A stretch of 64,000 nucleotides of DNA. It comes from Wenzhouxiangella sediminis (lineage in GTDB: Bacteria; Pseudomonadota; Gammaproteobacteria; Xanthomonadales; Wenzhouxiangellaceae). Each line of letters opens with the position of its first letter. The stretch's first letter is position 1. Position numbers and translations under genes: made by a program. The stretch is taken from contig NZ_QUZK01000003.1 of the NCBI RefSeq assembly GCF_003410055.1, forward strand, positions 43,831 through 107,830, written 5' to 3'. Below, piece by piece: positions 19,128-29,013 of the stretch. The notes beneath the pieces are model-generated. The model saw only the letters and a program-made list of their open reading frames with translations. It ran no database searches and had not been told where the DNA came from.

Positions 19128-20092
19128 GTCGTCGGGAACGTCTCTACCACTTGCACGATATCCTGCGCCAGCGGCGTACGCCGATCGCGCGACAGGACCT
19201 GATGGACGAACTCGGCTGCTCCCAGGCGACGCTCTACCGTTTGATCAACGAGTTGCGCGACCACCTCGGCGCGCCCCTCGAACAGGATCCGGACGGTCGC
19301 GGCTTCTACTACGACCGCAGCCTGGCCGGCAGTTTCGAGCTGCCCGGCCTGTGGATCAGTCCCGACGAGCTCCAGGCCCTGCTGACTGCCCGCCACGTCC
19401 TGGGCAACGTCCAGCCCGGATTGCTCGAGGATGAACTCGAGGGCGTCCAGCAGCGCATCAACCAGCTGCTCGATGCCCAGGGACTGGACTTTTCGACCCA
19501 GCCCGGGCGCATCAATATCCGGCACGACGCCGGACGGCCGGTACCGGCCGAACTGTTCGAGGACGTGATGCAGGCCCTGTTCCGGCGCGAACGCCTGGTC
19601 ATCACCTATCACGGTCGCCGGCGCGACGATGTCAGCGAACGGGAAGTGTCGCCTCAGCGCCTGACCAGCTATCGCGACCGCTGGTACCTGGATGCCTGGT
19701 GCCACCGCTCGGAGGGCCTGCGCAGTTTCGCCCTGGAACGAATCCGCGAGATCCGGCGCCTGGAGGAGGAGAGTCTCGAACTCCCGGAGGAGGACATCGC
19801 GCTGCACTTCGACCAGGCATTCGGCATCTTCTCGGGGCCGGCGGAACACGAGGCCTTGCTCCGATTCAGCCCGGAGGCCGCGCGGTGGGCCGCCGACGAG
19901 GTCTGGCATCCCGAGCAGCGGACGCAATGGCGGCCGGACGGCCGCTTCGAACTTTCCGTGCCGTTCGGCCGCAGCCGCGAACTGGTCATGGAAATCTTGC
20001 GTTACGGCAGGGATATCGAGGTCCTTGCGCCCGATTTCCTGCGCCAGGCTGTTTCGAGCCAGCTCGAGGCAGCGCTGGGACACTATCGCTAG
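19124..20092 (+). CDS. HTH and WYL-domain transcriptional regulator
   Basis: A 322-residue protein. The N-terminal helix-turn-helix of DeoR/HTH_11 type spans about 1-65 (RRTPIARQDLMDELGCSQATLYR). The WYL domain is at about 140-215 (RERLVITYHGRRRDDVSEREVSPQRLTSYRDRWYLDAWC, the family's SYRDRWYL signature), followed by the WCX C-terminal domain (about 235-320). WYL domains sense nucleic acids or nucleotides in several systems. The start is a TTG inside the zur stop codon region, so it is translationally coupled to zur. Its targets cannot be read from this window; there is no nearby defence locus. Confidence 0.85.
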   Translation: MSRRERLYHLHDILRQRRTPIARQDLMDELGCSQATLYRLINELRDHLGAPLEQDPDGRGFYYDRSLAGSFELPGLWISPDELQALLTARHVLGNVQPGLLEDELEGVQQRINQLLDAQGLDFSTQPGRINIRHDAGRPVPAELFEDVMQALFRRERLVITYHGRRRDDVSEREVSPQRLTSYRDRWYLDAWCHRSEGLRSFALERIREIRRLEEESLELPEEDIALHFDQAFGIFSGPAEHEALLRFSPEAARWAADEVWHPEQRTQWRPDGRFELSVPFGRSRELVMEILRYGRDIEVLAPDFLRQAVSSQLEAALGHYR

Positions 20093-20144
20093 GAATCGCT
20101 GGAAAACCGACCCCGATCGGAGTACAAAGGCAACTGTAGAGAGC

Positions 20145-20173
20145 CTGTCACGGTCATGTCATGGGGCTGTCAC
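20145..20173 (+). promoter_or_regulatory. Pho box with three half-sites upstream of phoB
   Basis: CTGTCAC (20145), ATGTCAT (20156) and CTGTCAC (20167) are spaced exactly 11 bp apart, the PhoB half-site period. They lie 44-72 bp before the phoB ATG, implying autoactivation of phoBR by phosphate limitation. Confidence 0.8.
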
Positions 20174-20216
20174 ATGACGCTGCTGCAATGATGCCAGGTT
20201 GACTGCAAGGCTTGCC

Positions 20217-20915
20217 ATGAATACCCAGACCATCCTGGTAGTGGAAGATGACGAGGCGATTCGCGACATGATCGTCTTCAATCTGGAGCGCTCGGGGTTT
20301 CGCGTGATCGAGGCGGGAGATTGCCAGACCGCCCGCGTGCGCATCGCCGACGACCTGCCCGATTTGCTCTTGCTCGACTGGATGCTGCCCGACACGAGCG
20401 GCGTCGAGCTGGCGCGCAGCTTGCGCCGTGATGAAATGACGCGCGACTTGCCAATCATCATGCTGACCGCCCGTACCATGGAAGACGACAAGGTGCGCGG
20501 GCTCGACAGCGGGGCGGACGATTACGTCACCAAGCCCTTCGGGGCCCGCGAGTTGATCGCGAGAATCAACGCATTGCTGCGGCGCACCGCGCCGGGGGGT
20601 GCTGACGAGGAGATCGAGGTCGACGGCCTGGTGCTCAACACGGCGAGCCACAGAGTCACGGGCAACGGCAAGCCGATCGATCTCGGACCGACGGAGTTCC
20701 GCATGCTGCGCTTTTTCATGACCCACCAGGATCGCGTCTACTCGCGCACGCAGTTGCTCGATTACGTCTGGGGCGGCGGGGTCTACATCGAGGAGCGCAC
20801 CGTCGATGTTCACGTGCTGCGTCTGAGGAAGGCGCTGGCGCCGCTGGGCTTCGACAGCTACATCCAGACCGTCCGCGGCGCGGGCTACCGATTTTCGGCG
20901 GTGCAAGCAGCCTGA
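20217..20915 (+). CDS. phoB: Phosphate regulon response regulator PhoB
   Basis: A 232-residue OmpR-type regulator. The receiver domain has the acidic pair VVEDDEA, the phospho-acceptor Asp in LLLLDWMLPD (near residue 55), the Thr in MLTART and the Lys in YVTKPFG (near 107). The winged-helix DNA-binding domain spans about 130-232 (PTEFRMLRFFMTHQDRVYSRTQLLDYVWGG and the HVLRLRKAL recognition helix). It activates the pst genes at low phosphate. The ATG at 20217 was chosen over one 18 nt upstream to match the family start. It overlaps phoR by 1 nt and has three Pho half-sites upstream. Confidence 0.95.
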   Translation: MNTQTILVVEDDEAIRDMIVFNLERSGFRVIEAGDCQTARVRIADDLPDLLLLDWMLPDTSGVELARSLRRDEMTRDLPIIMLTARTMEDDKVRGLDSGADDYVTKPFGARELIARINALLRRTAPGGADEEIEVDGLVLNTASHRVTGNGKPIDLGPTEFRMLRFFMTHQDRVYSRTQLLDYVWGGGVYIEERTVDVHVLRLRKALAPLGFDSYIQTVRGAGYRFSAVQAA

Positions 20916-22231
20916 TGCCTCGCGCGTGGGTCAGCGAGCTTCTTTTCCTGGCCGCCCTGCTGGCCGGAGCTCTCGTGCTGGCCCTCTTTTTTGGATATCT
21001 CCCCTGGTTTCTGCTGCTCGCCCTGGCGATCCTGTTCGGCCGTTGGTGCCACCAGCTCTACCGGCTCGATAGCTGGCTTCGCAGTCGGCGACGCAATCCG
21101 CCCTCTTCCTGGGGTGTTTGGGGCCAGTTGTTCGACGACTACTATCGATTGCGGCGCCGTCACCACCTGAGCAAGCGGCGCCTGGCGGCCGTGATTCGCG
21201 AATTCCGGGAGGCGACGGCGGCCATGCCCGACGGCACGCTGGTGCTGGATCGGGAGTTCCGGATCCTCTGGTACAACCAGGCAGCCTGCACGCTTGCGGG
21301 GTTGACCAGCCGGAGTGATTTCGGTCAACCGGTTTCCAATCTGATCCGCAGCCCGCGCCTGGTGGCCTTCATCGAGGTCGGGGACTTCGAACGCTCACTC
21401 GAAATTCCTTCGCCGGTCGATCCGACTCGGCGGCTCATGCTCCGTATCGTGCCGTACGGAGACGAGCAGTATCTCATGCTCATTCGCGACGTGACCCGCC
21501 TGCATCGACTCCAGGCCATGCGGCGGGATTTCGTCGCAAACGCGTCTCACGAATTGCGCTCGCCGCTGACTGTCCTCGGCGGTTATCTGGACTCGATGGT
21601 CGAGGATCGGGATCTCGACCCGGCCTGGCGCGCGCCGGTAAGGCAGATGCGTGCGCAGTGCCAGCGGATGAACAACCTGGTCAACGATTTACTCGAGCTG
21701 TCGCGTCTCGAAACCGAGGAGAGCGACGCGCCGATGGACAGCCCGGTCGACATGCCCGCACTCATCCGCCGCCTGGGTCGCGATGCCGTGCTCGCCGATG
21801 CCGAGGCGCACCCGCTCGATATCGATATCGAAACCGAGCGCTGTCTGCACGGCGTGGAAAACGAGCTCTACAGCGCCCTGTCGAACCTGGTCATCAACGC
21901 TTTTCGTTACAGCGAGGCAGAGCGCCCGGTGTCGGTGCGCTGGCACGAGGCGGACGACGGCGGCCTCGTTTTCGAGGTTCAGGACCGGGGCGTGGGCATC
22001 GATCGCCGGCACCTGCCGTTCATCACCCAGCGTTTCTACCGGGTCGACAGCTCGCACAGCCGTGCCCAGGGCGGCACGGGACTCGGGCTGGCGATCGTCA
22101 AGCACGTCCTCAAGCGCCACGGGGCGGAGCTGGACGTCGAGTCCGAGCCGGGCGTGGGCAGCATATTCCGCTGCGTGTTCCCTTCCGAGCGGGCCTGCGC
22201 GACACGCCAGCGCCGCAGCAGTGCCGTGTAA
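20915..22231 (+). CDS. phoR: Phosphate regulon sensor kinase PhoR
   Basis: A 438-residue histidine kinase. Two N-terminal membrane helices (about 8-26 and 28-44) have almost no periplasmic loop. A linker and PAS domain follow (about 90-195), then the HisKA H-box in FVANASHELRSPLTVL (near 205-220), the N-box in LSNLVINAFRYS and the G-boxes DRGVGID and GGTGLGLAIVK. This is the PhoR architecture in which the kinase listens to PstSCAB-PhoU rather than to an external ligand. It is co-translated with phoB (TGATG). The Arg-rich C-terminal tail is not conserved. Confidence 0.94.
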   Translation: MPRAWVSELLFLAALLAGALVLALFFGYLPWFLLLALAILFGRWCHQLYRLDSWLRSRRRNPPSSWGVWGQLFDDYYRLRRRHHLSKRRLAAVIREFREATAAMPDGTLVLDREFRILWYNQAACTLAGLTSRSDFGQPVSNLIRSPRLVAFIEVGDFERSLEIPSPVDPTRRLMLRIVPYGDEQYLMLIRDVTRLHRLQAMRRDFVANASHELRSPLTVLGGYLDSMVEDRDLDPAWRAPVRQMRAQCQRMNNLVNDLLELSRLETEESDAPMDSPVDMPALIRRLGRDAVLADAEAHPLDIDIETERCLHGVENELYSALSNLVINAFRYSEAERPVSVRWHEADDGGLVFEVQDRGVGIDRRHLPFITQRFYRVDSSHSRAQGGTGLGLAIVKHVLKRHGAELDVESEPGVGSIFRCVFPSERACATRQRRSSAV

Positions 22232-22236
22232 TCGAA

Positions 22237-22254
22237 CTGTCATTTTTCAGTCAT
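22237..22254 (+). promoter_or_regulatory. Pho box upstream of pstS
   Basis: CTGTCAT, TTTT, CAGTCAT: two half-sites 11 bp apart, starting just after the phoR stop and 38 bp before the pstS ATG. TAGAAT (22254-22259) follows directly. This predicts PhoB-driven transcription of pstSCAB-phoU separately from phoBR. Confidence 0.85.
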
Positions 22255-22292
22255 AGAATGCGCAAGCAGATTTCCCAAGGAGTCCGATCGCG

Positions 22293-23267
22293 ATGATCAA
22301 GCACCTGTTCAAGTATTCCGCCCTTGCCGCCGTCCTGGCCAGCGGGCAGGCATTTTCCCAGGCCGAAGTCGATCCGGCCTTGCCCGACTACGAGCCGGTT
22401 TCCGGCATTTCGGGCAACCTGTCGTCCATCGGTTCGGACACGCTCAACAACCTGATGACGCTGTGGGCCGAGGAGTTCCAGGATTACTATCCCAACGTCA
22501 ATATCCAGATCCAGGGCGCCGGCTCCTCGACCGCGCCGCCGGCCCTGACGGAAGGCACGGCCAACTTCGGCCCGATGAGCCGCCCGATGCGCTCGTCCGA
22601 AATCCAGGCCTTCGAGGAAAAGCACGGCTATCCGCCGACCCAGGTCGGCACCGCGATCGACGTGCTGGCGGTCTACGTCAACAAGGACAATCCCATCGAG
22701 TGCATGAAGATGGAGCAGGTCGACGCGGTGTTTTCCGTGGGCCGACGCTGCGGCGCGCCCGACGATGTCACGCGCTGGGGCCAGCTGGGTCTCGAAGGCG
22801 ACTGGGCCAACCGCGACTTCACGCTCTACAGCCGAAACGCCGTGTCCGGCACCTACGGCTTCTTCAAGGACAACGCCCTGTGCGGCGGCGACTTCAAGCC
22901 CTCGATCAACGAGCAGCCGGGCTCGGCCTCCGTCGTACAGGGCGTGACCGAGTCGCTCAACGGCATCGGTTACTCGGGCATCGGCTACAACACCTCGGGC
23001 GTTAAGGCGATCGAGCTGACCGAAGTCGGCGGCGACCAGTGCTTCGGGCCCACGGCGGAAAACGGTGCCAACGGCCGCTATCCGCTTTCCCGCCTGCTGC
23101 TGGTCTACGTCAACAAGCAGCCCAATCGCGAACTGCCGCCGCTCGAGCGCGAGTTCTTCCGTCTGGTGCTTTCACGCCAGGGTCAGGAAGTCGTCCTGCG
23201 CGACGGCTACATTCCGTTGCCGGAGTCGGCCGCGGCGCGAATTCGTGCGCAGCTGGGCATCGAGTAA
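22293..23267 (+). CDS. pstS: Phosphate-binding periplasmic protein PstS
   Basis: A 324-residue protein with a signal peptide (residues 1-22, cleavage near AFS-QA). Phosphate-binding motifs are [22 protein letters not shown] and [13 protein letters not shown], which give the Ser/Thr/Arg/Asp pocket. It delivers phosphate to the PstCAB transporter and, with it, sets PhoR signalling. Four Cys in the mature part (the CMK, RRCG, ALCGG and QCFG contexts) could form disulfides. It has its own Pho box. A strong hairpin follows before pstC, which would raise PstS levels over the membrane subunits. Confidence 0.94.
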   Translation: MIKHLFKYSALAAVLASGQAFSQAEVDPALPDYEPVSGISGNLSSIGSDTLNNLMTLWAEEFQDYYPNVNIQIQGAGSSTAPPALTEGTANFGPMSRPMRSSEIQAFEEKHGYPPTQVGTAIDVLAVYVNKDNPIECMKMEQVDAVFSVGRRCGAPDDVTRWGQLGLEGDWANRDFTLYSRNAVSGTYGFFKDNALCGGDFKPSINEQPGSASVVQGVTESLNGIGYSGIGYNTSGVKAIELTEVGGDQCFGPTAENGANGRYPLSRLLLVYVNKQPNRELPPLEREFFRLVLSRQGQEVVLRDGYIPLPESAAARIRAQLGIE

Positions 23268-23295
23268 TTCCAGCCGGGCTGCATGCAGAGCCATC

Positions 23296-23317
23296 GGCCC
23301 CGGTTTCCGCCGGGGCC
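23296..23317 (+). terminator. Intercistronic hairpin between pstS and pstC
   Basis: GGCCCCGG and CCGGGGCC pair perfectly around a TTTCCG loop, 28 bp after the pstS stop. Without a T run it is more likely a processing or partial-termination hairpin that stabilises pstS mRNA. Confidence 0.6.
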
Positions 23318-23383
23318 ATTTGATTCGGCGCCACACCGGCATGAATGCCCCGAAACAGCCGAACCATTGAAAAGGGTTTCGTG

Positions 23384-25684
23384 ATGAACAGCAACGCCAA
23401 TACAGCCGGCGAGCGGACAAGCTTCCTGCCGAGTGCCGATGCGATGGCGCGACGCCGACGTCGCAGATACCTCGCAGACGGCGCGGCGCGCTGGATGGTG
23501 CGAGCGGGTGGCGGCGGCGTGGTCGTCGCCCTGGCGCTGATTTTTGTCTACCTGTTCAGTGAAGTCTTCCCCTTGCTCAAAGGTGCGTCCGTGGATACCC
23601 AAGCCAGTTACGTGGCGGAGGGATCGCGAAGCGCCGAGCCGGCTTATCTGGCGCTCGAGCGTTATGGCGAGATCGGCATGCGCTACAGCCGCGACGGCGA
23701 GCTGGTCTACTTCCACCTTGGCGACGGAGAAGTCATTCGCCGGGTCGACCTGGCCGTGCCCGAAGGCATCGAGGTGACCAGCGTCGGCAATGGGGAGCCG
23801 CGGGCCCGCCTGGTGACATTCGGGTTGAGCGACGGCACGGCCATCATCGTCCGGCACGGATTTGAACTGCAGTTTCCAGAGGCCGGCGTGCGCCGGGTGG
23901 TCCCGGCGCCCGAGTTTCCCGTCGGTGCCGACCCCGTGCTCGTGGACGACAACGGCGCAGCGCTCGATACCATTGCCGTGCAGCATTCGCGCGATGACAT
24001 CGGCGTGGCCGCCCGGACCGCCGACGGCCGGATGATGTTCGTGCGCTTCCGTGTGAGCACCGGTTCTCTGACCGGCGAACGCGAGGTGCGCCGACAGGCT
24101 TACGAGCTGCCCGACGCACCGGAGCCGGTCACGCACCTGCAACTGAGCGCCAATCTGTGGAACCTGATCGGGGCGGACACGGATGGGCACCTTGTCTACT
24201 GGGACATCGCCAAGCCGGGCCAGGCCGTGGTCCGCGATCGCCGACGAGTGGCCGACGGCGATGAGTCGATCACTGCCCTCCAGTACCTCAACGGCACGTT
24301 TTCCATCGTTGCCGGCACATCGACGGGTCAGCTGTCCCAGTGGTTTCTCGTTCGAGACGAGACCGAGGACGCCGGGGACAACATCTTCTTCCTGGCCCGG
24401 GCGCGCGATTTCGAACAGCATCCGGGAGCGATTACCGATATCCAGGCCGAGTATGCCCGCAAGGGATTCGTGGTCGTCGACGACAGCGGCCATCTGGGCG
24501 TGCACTACGGGACCTCGGCGCGAACCCTGCTGCTGAAGAAGGTATCGGATCGTCCACTCGTCCACGTCGGGGTTTCGCCGGTCAACAATCGCATCATTTT
24601 CGAGGACGACGCCGGCCAATTGACCGAGCTCGATCTCTGGAACGAGCATCCGGAGGCTTCCCTGAAAGCACTCTGGGGCAAGGTCTGGTATGAAGGGCGC
24701 TCCGATCCGGAGTACGTCTGGCAGGCGTCGTCGGGCTCCGACAGCTTCGAGCCCAAGTATTCGATGGTGCCCCTGACCGTCGGCACGCTCAAGGCAGCCT
24801 TCTTTGCCATGTTGTTCGCCATGCCCCTGGCGATCGCCGGTGCCGTCTACACCGCGTATTTCATGTCGCCGAAGCTGCGCGGCATGGTCAAGCCCACCAT
24901 CGAGGTCATGGAGGCCCTGCCGACCGTGATTCTCGGCTTCCTGGCCGGGCTGTGGCTGGCCCCGTTCCTCGAGAATCACATCCCGGTCGTGTTCACGGTG
25001 CTGGTCGGGCTGCCCCTGGCCTTCCTCCTGTTCGCCTGGGCCTGGGCCCAGCTGCCCAGAAGCGTGCGGAACCGGATTCCGGGCGGTTGGGAGGCGGTGA
25101 TCCTGATGCCGATCATCTGCCTGCTGGTCTGGGGTCTTGTCGAGCTGTCCCCGATCATCGAAATCTGGTTCTTCGACGGATCCATGCGGCAGTGGTTTAC
25201 CGACATGGGTATCACCTACGATCAGCGCAACGCACTGGTGGTCGGCATCGCCATGGGCTTCGCCGTGATTCCGACGATCTTTTCGATCGCGGAGGACGCC
25301 GTTTTCACCGTGCCCAAGCACCTCACCCAGGGCTCGCTGGCGCTGGGTGCCACGCCCTGGCAGACGGTCACGCGCGTCATTCTGCTGACGGCCAGCCCGG
25401 GCATCTTCTCGGCGGTCATGATCGGGTTCGGCCGGGCGGTGGGCGAGACCATGATCGTCCTGATGGCCACGGGCAACAGCCCGGTCGTCAATTTCAATAT
25501 CTTCGAAGGCATGCGCACGCTGTCGGCCAATATCGCGGTCGAACTCCCCGAAACCGCGGTCAACTCGACCCACTTCCGCATTCTGTTCATGGCCGGTCTC
25601 GTGCTTTTTGCAATGACCTTCATCGTCAACACAATCGCCGAGATCGTGCGCCAGCGACTGCGTGCGCGGTACAGCAATCTTTGA
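23384..25684 (+). CDS. pstC: Phosphate ABC transporter permease PstC, long form
   Basis: A 766-residue protein, more than twice the length of E. coli PstC (319). An Arg-rich cytoplasmic start leads to one membrane helix (about 45-68). A large, beta-rich periplasmic domain follows (about 75-440), with repeated GxLxxxD-type segments resembling a WD/propeller fold. The permease core begins near 460 (TVGTLKAAFFAMLFAMPLAIAGAVY) and includes the ATPase-coupling [26 protein letters not shown] loop. Long PstC proteins of this sort are known in Pseudomonas and relatives. The ATG at 23384 follows a ribosome site-like AAAGGG. The role of the periplasmic domain is not established. Confidence 0.92.
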   Translation: MNSNANTAGERTSFLPSADAMARRRRRRYLADGAARWMVRAGGGGVVVALALIFVYLFSEVFPLLKGASVDTQASYVAEGSRSAEPAYLALERYGEIGMRYSRDGELVYFHLGDGEVIRRVDLAVPEGIEVTSVGNGEPRARLVTFGLSDGTAIIVRHGFELQFPEAGVRRVVPAPEFPVGADPVLVDDNGAALDTIAVQHSRDDIGVAARTADGRMMFVRFRVSTGSLTGEREVRRQAYELPDAPEPVTHLQLSANLWNLIGADTDGHLVYWDIAKPGQAVVRDRRRVADGDESITALQYLNGTFSIVAGTSTGQLSQWFLVRDETEDAGDNIFFLARARDFEQHPGAITDIQAEYARKGFVVVDDSGHLGVHYGTSARTLLLKKVSDRPLVHVGVSPVNNRIIFEDDAGQLTELDLWNEHPEASLKALWGKVWYEGRSDPEYVWQASSGSDSFEPKYSMVPLTVGTLKAAFFAMLFAMPLAIAGAVYTAYFMSPKLRGMVKPTIEVMEALPTVILGFLAGLWLAPFLENHIPVVFTVLVGLPLAFLLFAWAWAQLPRSVRNRIPGGWEAVILMPIICLLVWGLVELSPIIEIWFFDGSMRQWFTDMGITYDQRNALVVGIAMGFAVIPTIFSIAEDAVFTVPKHLTQGSLALGATPWQTVTRVILLTASPGIFSAVMIGFGRAVGETMIVLMATGNSPVVNFNIFEGMRTLSANIAVELPETAVNSTHFRILFMAGLVLFAMTFIVNTIAEIVRQRLRARYSNL

Positions 25685-25694
25685 GGTCGCGGAT

Positions 25695-27362
25695 ATGAAG
25701 TTCAGGGAATGGTTCAAGTCCGGTGATCCATGGATCTGGATGATCGGCGGTGCGCTGAGCATCTCGGTCATCATGGTGGTGGGCCTGCTGTTACTGATCG
25801 CCGTTCGAGGGTTCAGTCATTTCTGGCCGGCGCCGCTGGTGGAGACCACGGTGACGGCGGTCGACGGAAGCCAGTCCGTGATTCTCGGTGAAACGGTCGA
25901 CAGCGAGACCCTGCCGGCAGATCGCGTTCGCGAGGCCGGGGAGTTCATCGACGAGGACGCCCAGGTCATCACGCGCCATCTCTTCAAGGTGGGCAATCGC
26001 GACCTGACCGGGCGCGATTTCGTCTGGCACCTCGAAGCGGCGCTGGGCGAGTGGCGCTATCCCGAAGACGCGATGATGATCGAGCGCCGTGAGTGGGGCA
26101 ATTTCTACGGCTACCCGCTGCGCATCGAAGAAGATGGCGAGACGGTAGCCGGCGGAGAAGGGCTCTGGAGCGAATTGCAGGCGCGAATCGCCCGAGCCAA
26201 CGAACTGCACGAACAGATCGATCGGATCGAGCGCCAGGAGATCGGGCGCATCAACAACCAGCTCGAGGAGATTCGTCTCGAAGAGCGCGGCCTTGAGCAC
26301 TACGGCGTGACCGGGGCCGAACGGGAGGCGGTCATGGCCGACCTGGCGGCCCGCCGTGCCGCGCTCGAGACGGAGTACGAGGACCTTCGGGCCCAGCGCA
26401 ATGACCTGCAGGCGAGAGCCGAGCGTGACGTTCTCTACGCCCGGACCGCCAACGGGCGGGAGGTGGCGATCAATCTCGACCAGATCGTCATGGCGTCGAA
26501 GAACAATGCGCTCGGCCTGGCAGGCAAGCTGGGTTTCTACTGGCATCGCATCGCCGATTTCCTGACGGGCTATCCGCGCGAAGCCAACACCGAAGGCGGT
26601 ATCTTCCCGGCGATTTTCGGGACCGTCGTCATGGTGCTGATCATGTCGGTGCTGGTCACGCCCTTCGGCGTGCTGGCCGCGATCTACCTGCGTGAGTACG
26701 CGCGGCAGGGCCCGATCCTTCGCATGATTCGCGTGTCGGTCTACAACCTGGCCGGTGTGCCTTCGATCGTGTTCGGCGTGTTCGGGCTCGGGTTCTTCGT
26801 CTACCTGCTCGGCGGCAGTATCGACGAGATGTTCTTCCCGGAACGACTTCCGGCGCCCACCTTCGGAACGCCCGGCCTGTTCTGGGCCTCGCTGACCCTG
26901 GCGCTCCTGACGCTGCCGGTGGTGATCGTGTCGACCGAAGAAGGCCTGGCCCGGATTCCGCGTTCGGTGCGCGAGGGTTCGCTGGCACTCGGTGCCACCA
27001 AGTGGGAGACGCTCTGGAAGGTGGTCGTGCCCTTGTCGGCGCCGGCCATGATGACCGGCCTGATCCTGGCCGTGGCGCGTGCGGCCGGGGAGGTTGCGCC
27101 CCTGATGCTCGTGGGCGTGGTCAAGCTGGCCCCCAGCCTGCCGGTCGACGGCGAATTCCCCTATGTGCATCTGGAGCGCAAGATCATGCACCTGGGTTTC
27201 CACATCTACGACGTCGGCTTCCAGAGCCCCAACGTTGAAGCTGCGCGGCCGCTCGTCTACGCGACCGCCTTGACCCTGGTGGCCCTGATCCTGATCCTGA
27301 ACCTGACGGCGATCGCGATCCGCAACCGCCTGCGGGAAAAGTACCGGTCCGAAAGTGATTGA
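25695..27362 (+). CDS. pstA: Phosphate ABC transporter permease PstA, long form
   Basis: A 555-residue protein (E. coli PstA is 296). It has one N-terminal membrane helix (about 14-36), then a periplasmic region. Within that, residues about 160-246 are a strongly charged coiled-coil ([20 protein letters not shown] and onward). The permease core starts near 300 ([25 protein letters not shown]), with the coupling motif [28 protein letters not shown]. It pairs with the long PstC; the two extended periplasmic parts probably face each other. It ends at a TGA shared with an alternative TTG start for pstB. Confidence 0.92.
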   Translation: MKFREWFKSGDPWIWMIGGALSISVIMVVGLLLLIAVRGFSHFWPAPLVETTVTAVDGSQSVILGETVDSETLPADRVREAGEFIDEDAQVITRHLFKVGNRDLTGRDFVWHLEAALGEWRYPEDAMMIERREWGNFYGYPLRIEEDGETVAGGEGLWSELQARIARANELHEQIDRIERQEIGRINNQLEEIRLEERGLEHYGVTGAEREAVMADLAARRAALETEYEDLRAQRNDLQARAERDVLYARTANGREVAINLDQIVMASKNNALGLAGKLGFYWHRIADFLTGYPREANTEGGIFPAIFGTVVMVLIMSVLVTPFGVLAAIYLREYARQGPILRMIRVSVYNLAGVPSIVFGVFGLGFFVYLLGGSIDEMFFPERLPAPTFGTPGLFWASLTLALLTLPVVIVSTEEGLARIPRSVREGSLALGATKWETLWKVVVPLSAPAMMTGLILAVARAAGEVAPLMLVGVVKLAPSLPVDGEFPYVHLERKIMHLGFHIYDVGFQSPNVEAARPLVYATALTLVALILILNLTAIAIRNRLREKYRSESD

Positions 27363-27373
27363 AGCAAGCTAAC

Positions 27374-27400
27374 CGCAAAGACGCAAAGAGCGCGAAGAGA
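27374..27400 (+). repeat. Single arm of CGCAAAG-type repeat in the pstB leader
   Basis: CGCAAAGACGCAAAGAGCGC and the following GAAGAGA form two and a half degenerate units, ending directly before the pstB ATG at 27401. No inverted partner is nearby. The repeat thus occupies the ribosome-binding region inside the operon. Confidence 0.7.
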
Positions 27401-28243
27401 ATGATGGAAGAGAATCGAGAACAGTCCGTGCAGGTTCCGACCGGCGTGTCCGTGAGCCAGGACCGCGAGGCGCTCAATATCGAGCGCGAAGACATCTGCA
27501 TTGAAACGCGGGGCCTCAACCTCTACTACGGCGAAGACCAGGCACTGAAGAACGTGAACCTGCGCATTCCGCGCAATCGCGTCACCGCCTTCATCGGCCC
27601 CAGCGGCTGCGGCAAGTCGACCTTGCTGCGCTGCTTCAACCGCATGAACGACCTGATCGACATCTGCCGCATCGAGGGCGAGATCCTGATCGACGGACAG
27701 GATATTCATCACCGCGATGTCGACGTGGCCGAGCACCGTCGGCGCGTGGGCATGGTGTTCCAGAAGCCCAATCCGTTTCCCAAGTCGATCTTCGAGAACG
27801 TGGCCTACGGCCTGCGCCTGCAGGGTGTGAACGATCGCCGCAAGCTCGCCGAAGTGGTAGAGAATGCACTGCGCTCGGCGGCTCTGTGGGACGAGGTCAA
27901 GGACCGGCTCGATGACAACGCCTTCGGGCTCTCCGGCGGTCAGCAACAGCGTCTGGTGATCGCCCGCGCGATCGCCATCGAGCCGGAAGTCATCCTGCTC
28001 GACGAGCCCTGCTCGGCACTCGATCCCATTTCCACGGCCAAGGTCGAGGAACTGATCATCGAACTCAAGGATCGGTATACCATTGTCATCGTGACCCACA
28101 ACATGCAGCAGGCCGCACGCGTGTCGGATTTCACGGCCTACATGTACATGGGCGAGATGGTGGAGTTCGACGACACGTCGCGCCTGTTCACCAATCCGCG
28201 GCGGCGTGCCACCGAAGACTACATCACGGGGCGCTACGGCTAA
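27401..28243 (+). CDS. pstB: Phosphate ABC transporter ATPase PstB
   Basis: A 280-residue ATPase. Walker A is GPSGCGKST (near residue 68), the Q-loop is [19 protein letters not shown], the signature is LSGGQQQR (near 172), Walker B is [12 protein letters not shown] and the switch is VTHNMQQA. It ends in [14 protein letters not shown], the standard PstB terminus. Compared with the family it has about 25 extra N-terminal residues, partly from the leader repeat. A TTG at 27359 overlapping the pstA stop could add 14 more. I prefer the ATG at 27401. It energises PstCA and is required for phosphate signalling. Confidence 0.94.
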   Translation: MMEENREQSVQVPTGVSVSQDREALNIEREDICIETRGLNLYYGEDQALKNVNLRIPRNRVTAFIGPSGCGKSTLLRCFNRMNDLIDICRIEGEILIDGQDIHHRDVDVAEHRRRVGMVFQKPNPFPKSIFENVAYGLRLQGVNDRRKLAEVVENALRSAALWDEVKDRLDDNAFGLSGGQQQRLVIARAIAIEPEVILLDEPCSALDPISTAKVEELIIELKDRYTIVIVTHNMQQAARVSDFTAYMYMGEMVEFDDTSRLFTNPRRRATEDYITGRYG

Positions 28244-28273
28244 GCCCGCCGCGATCCCCGGAGGAATCAGATC

Positions 28274-29002
28274 ATGGACAAGCTGCATCTCGACAAGCAC
28301 ATTTCCCGCCAGTTCAACGAAGAGCTGGAGTCACTGCGTCAGCAGGTCATGACCATGGGCGGGCTCGCCGAGGAAATGATCAGCGATGCGACCCGTGCCG
28401 TTGTCGAAGGCGACACGGAACTGGCGCAGAAGGTCGTCGAGGCCGACGATCGCGTCAACGACATGGAAAAGGCCATCGACGAGCGCTGCATCTTCATCCT
28501 TGCGCGCCGCCAGCCGACGGCCAGCGACCTGCGCCTGGTCGTCGCCATGCTCAAGACGATCAACGACCTAGAGCGCATCGGCGACGAGGCCGAGAAGATC
28601 GCACGGATGGCCATCTCGCTGGCCGAAGCAGATCGCCCGCGCAACAATTACCGTGAGCTTGAGATCATGGGCACCACGGTGCGCGGCATGCTCCACGATG
28701 CGCTCGACGGTTTCGTGCGGCTCGCGCCCGAAGTGGCCGTGGATCTCGTTCGCGAGGACAAGAACGTCGACGCCGACTATGAGGCGGCCCTGCGCCAGTA
28801 CCACACCTACCTGGTCGAGGAGCCGCGCAGCACGCGCCGCATCCTGGATGCCATCTGGGTGGCCCGATCCATCGAGCGCATCGGCGACCATGCCAAGAAC
28901 ATCGGCGAATACATCGTCTACCTGGTCGAGGGCAAGGACCTGAGGCACGCGTCCCTGGCCGAGATGGAGCGCGAACTCGCCGAGGACGACGATTCCGATT
29001 GA
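28274..29002 (+). CDS. phoU: Phosphate signalling protein PhoU
   Basis: A 242-residue protein made of two similar three-helix bundles, each with the metal-cluster motif: DLRLVVAMLKTINDLERIGDEAEKIAR in the first (near 82-108) and DAIWVARSIERIGDHAKNIGEYIVYL in the second (near 192-217). It links PstSCAB to PhoR and keeps the regulon off when phosphate is ample. A GGAGG ribosome site precedes the ATG, 30 nt after pstB. A 14-bp hairpin follows the stop, closing the pst operon. Confidence 0.95.
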   Translation: MDKLHLDKHISRQFNEELESLRQQVMTMGGLAEEMISDATRAVVEGDTELAQKVVEADDRVNDMEKAIDERCIFILARRQPTASDLRLVVAMLKTINDLERIGDEAEKIARMAISLAEADRPRNNYRELEIMGTTVRGMLHDALDGFVRLAPEVAVDLVREDKNVDADYEAALRQYHTYLVEEPRSTRRILDAIWVARSIERIGDHAKNIGEYIVYLVEGKDLRHASLAEMERELAEDDDSD

Positions 29003-29013
29003 GTTCCTGCCCC

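Noticed and set aside
23207..25774. An 855-codon minus-strand frame opposite pstC
   Set aside because: Composition is His/Asp/Gly-rich antisense sequence; it crosses the pstS-pstC hairpin and overlaps real genes throughout.
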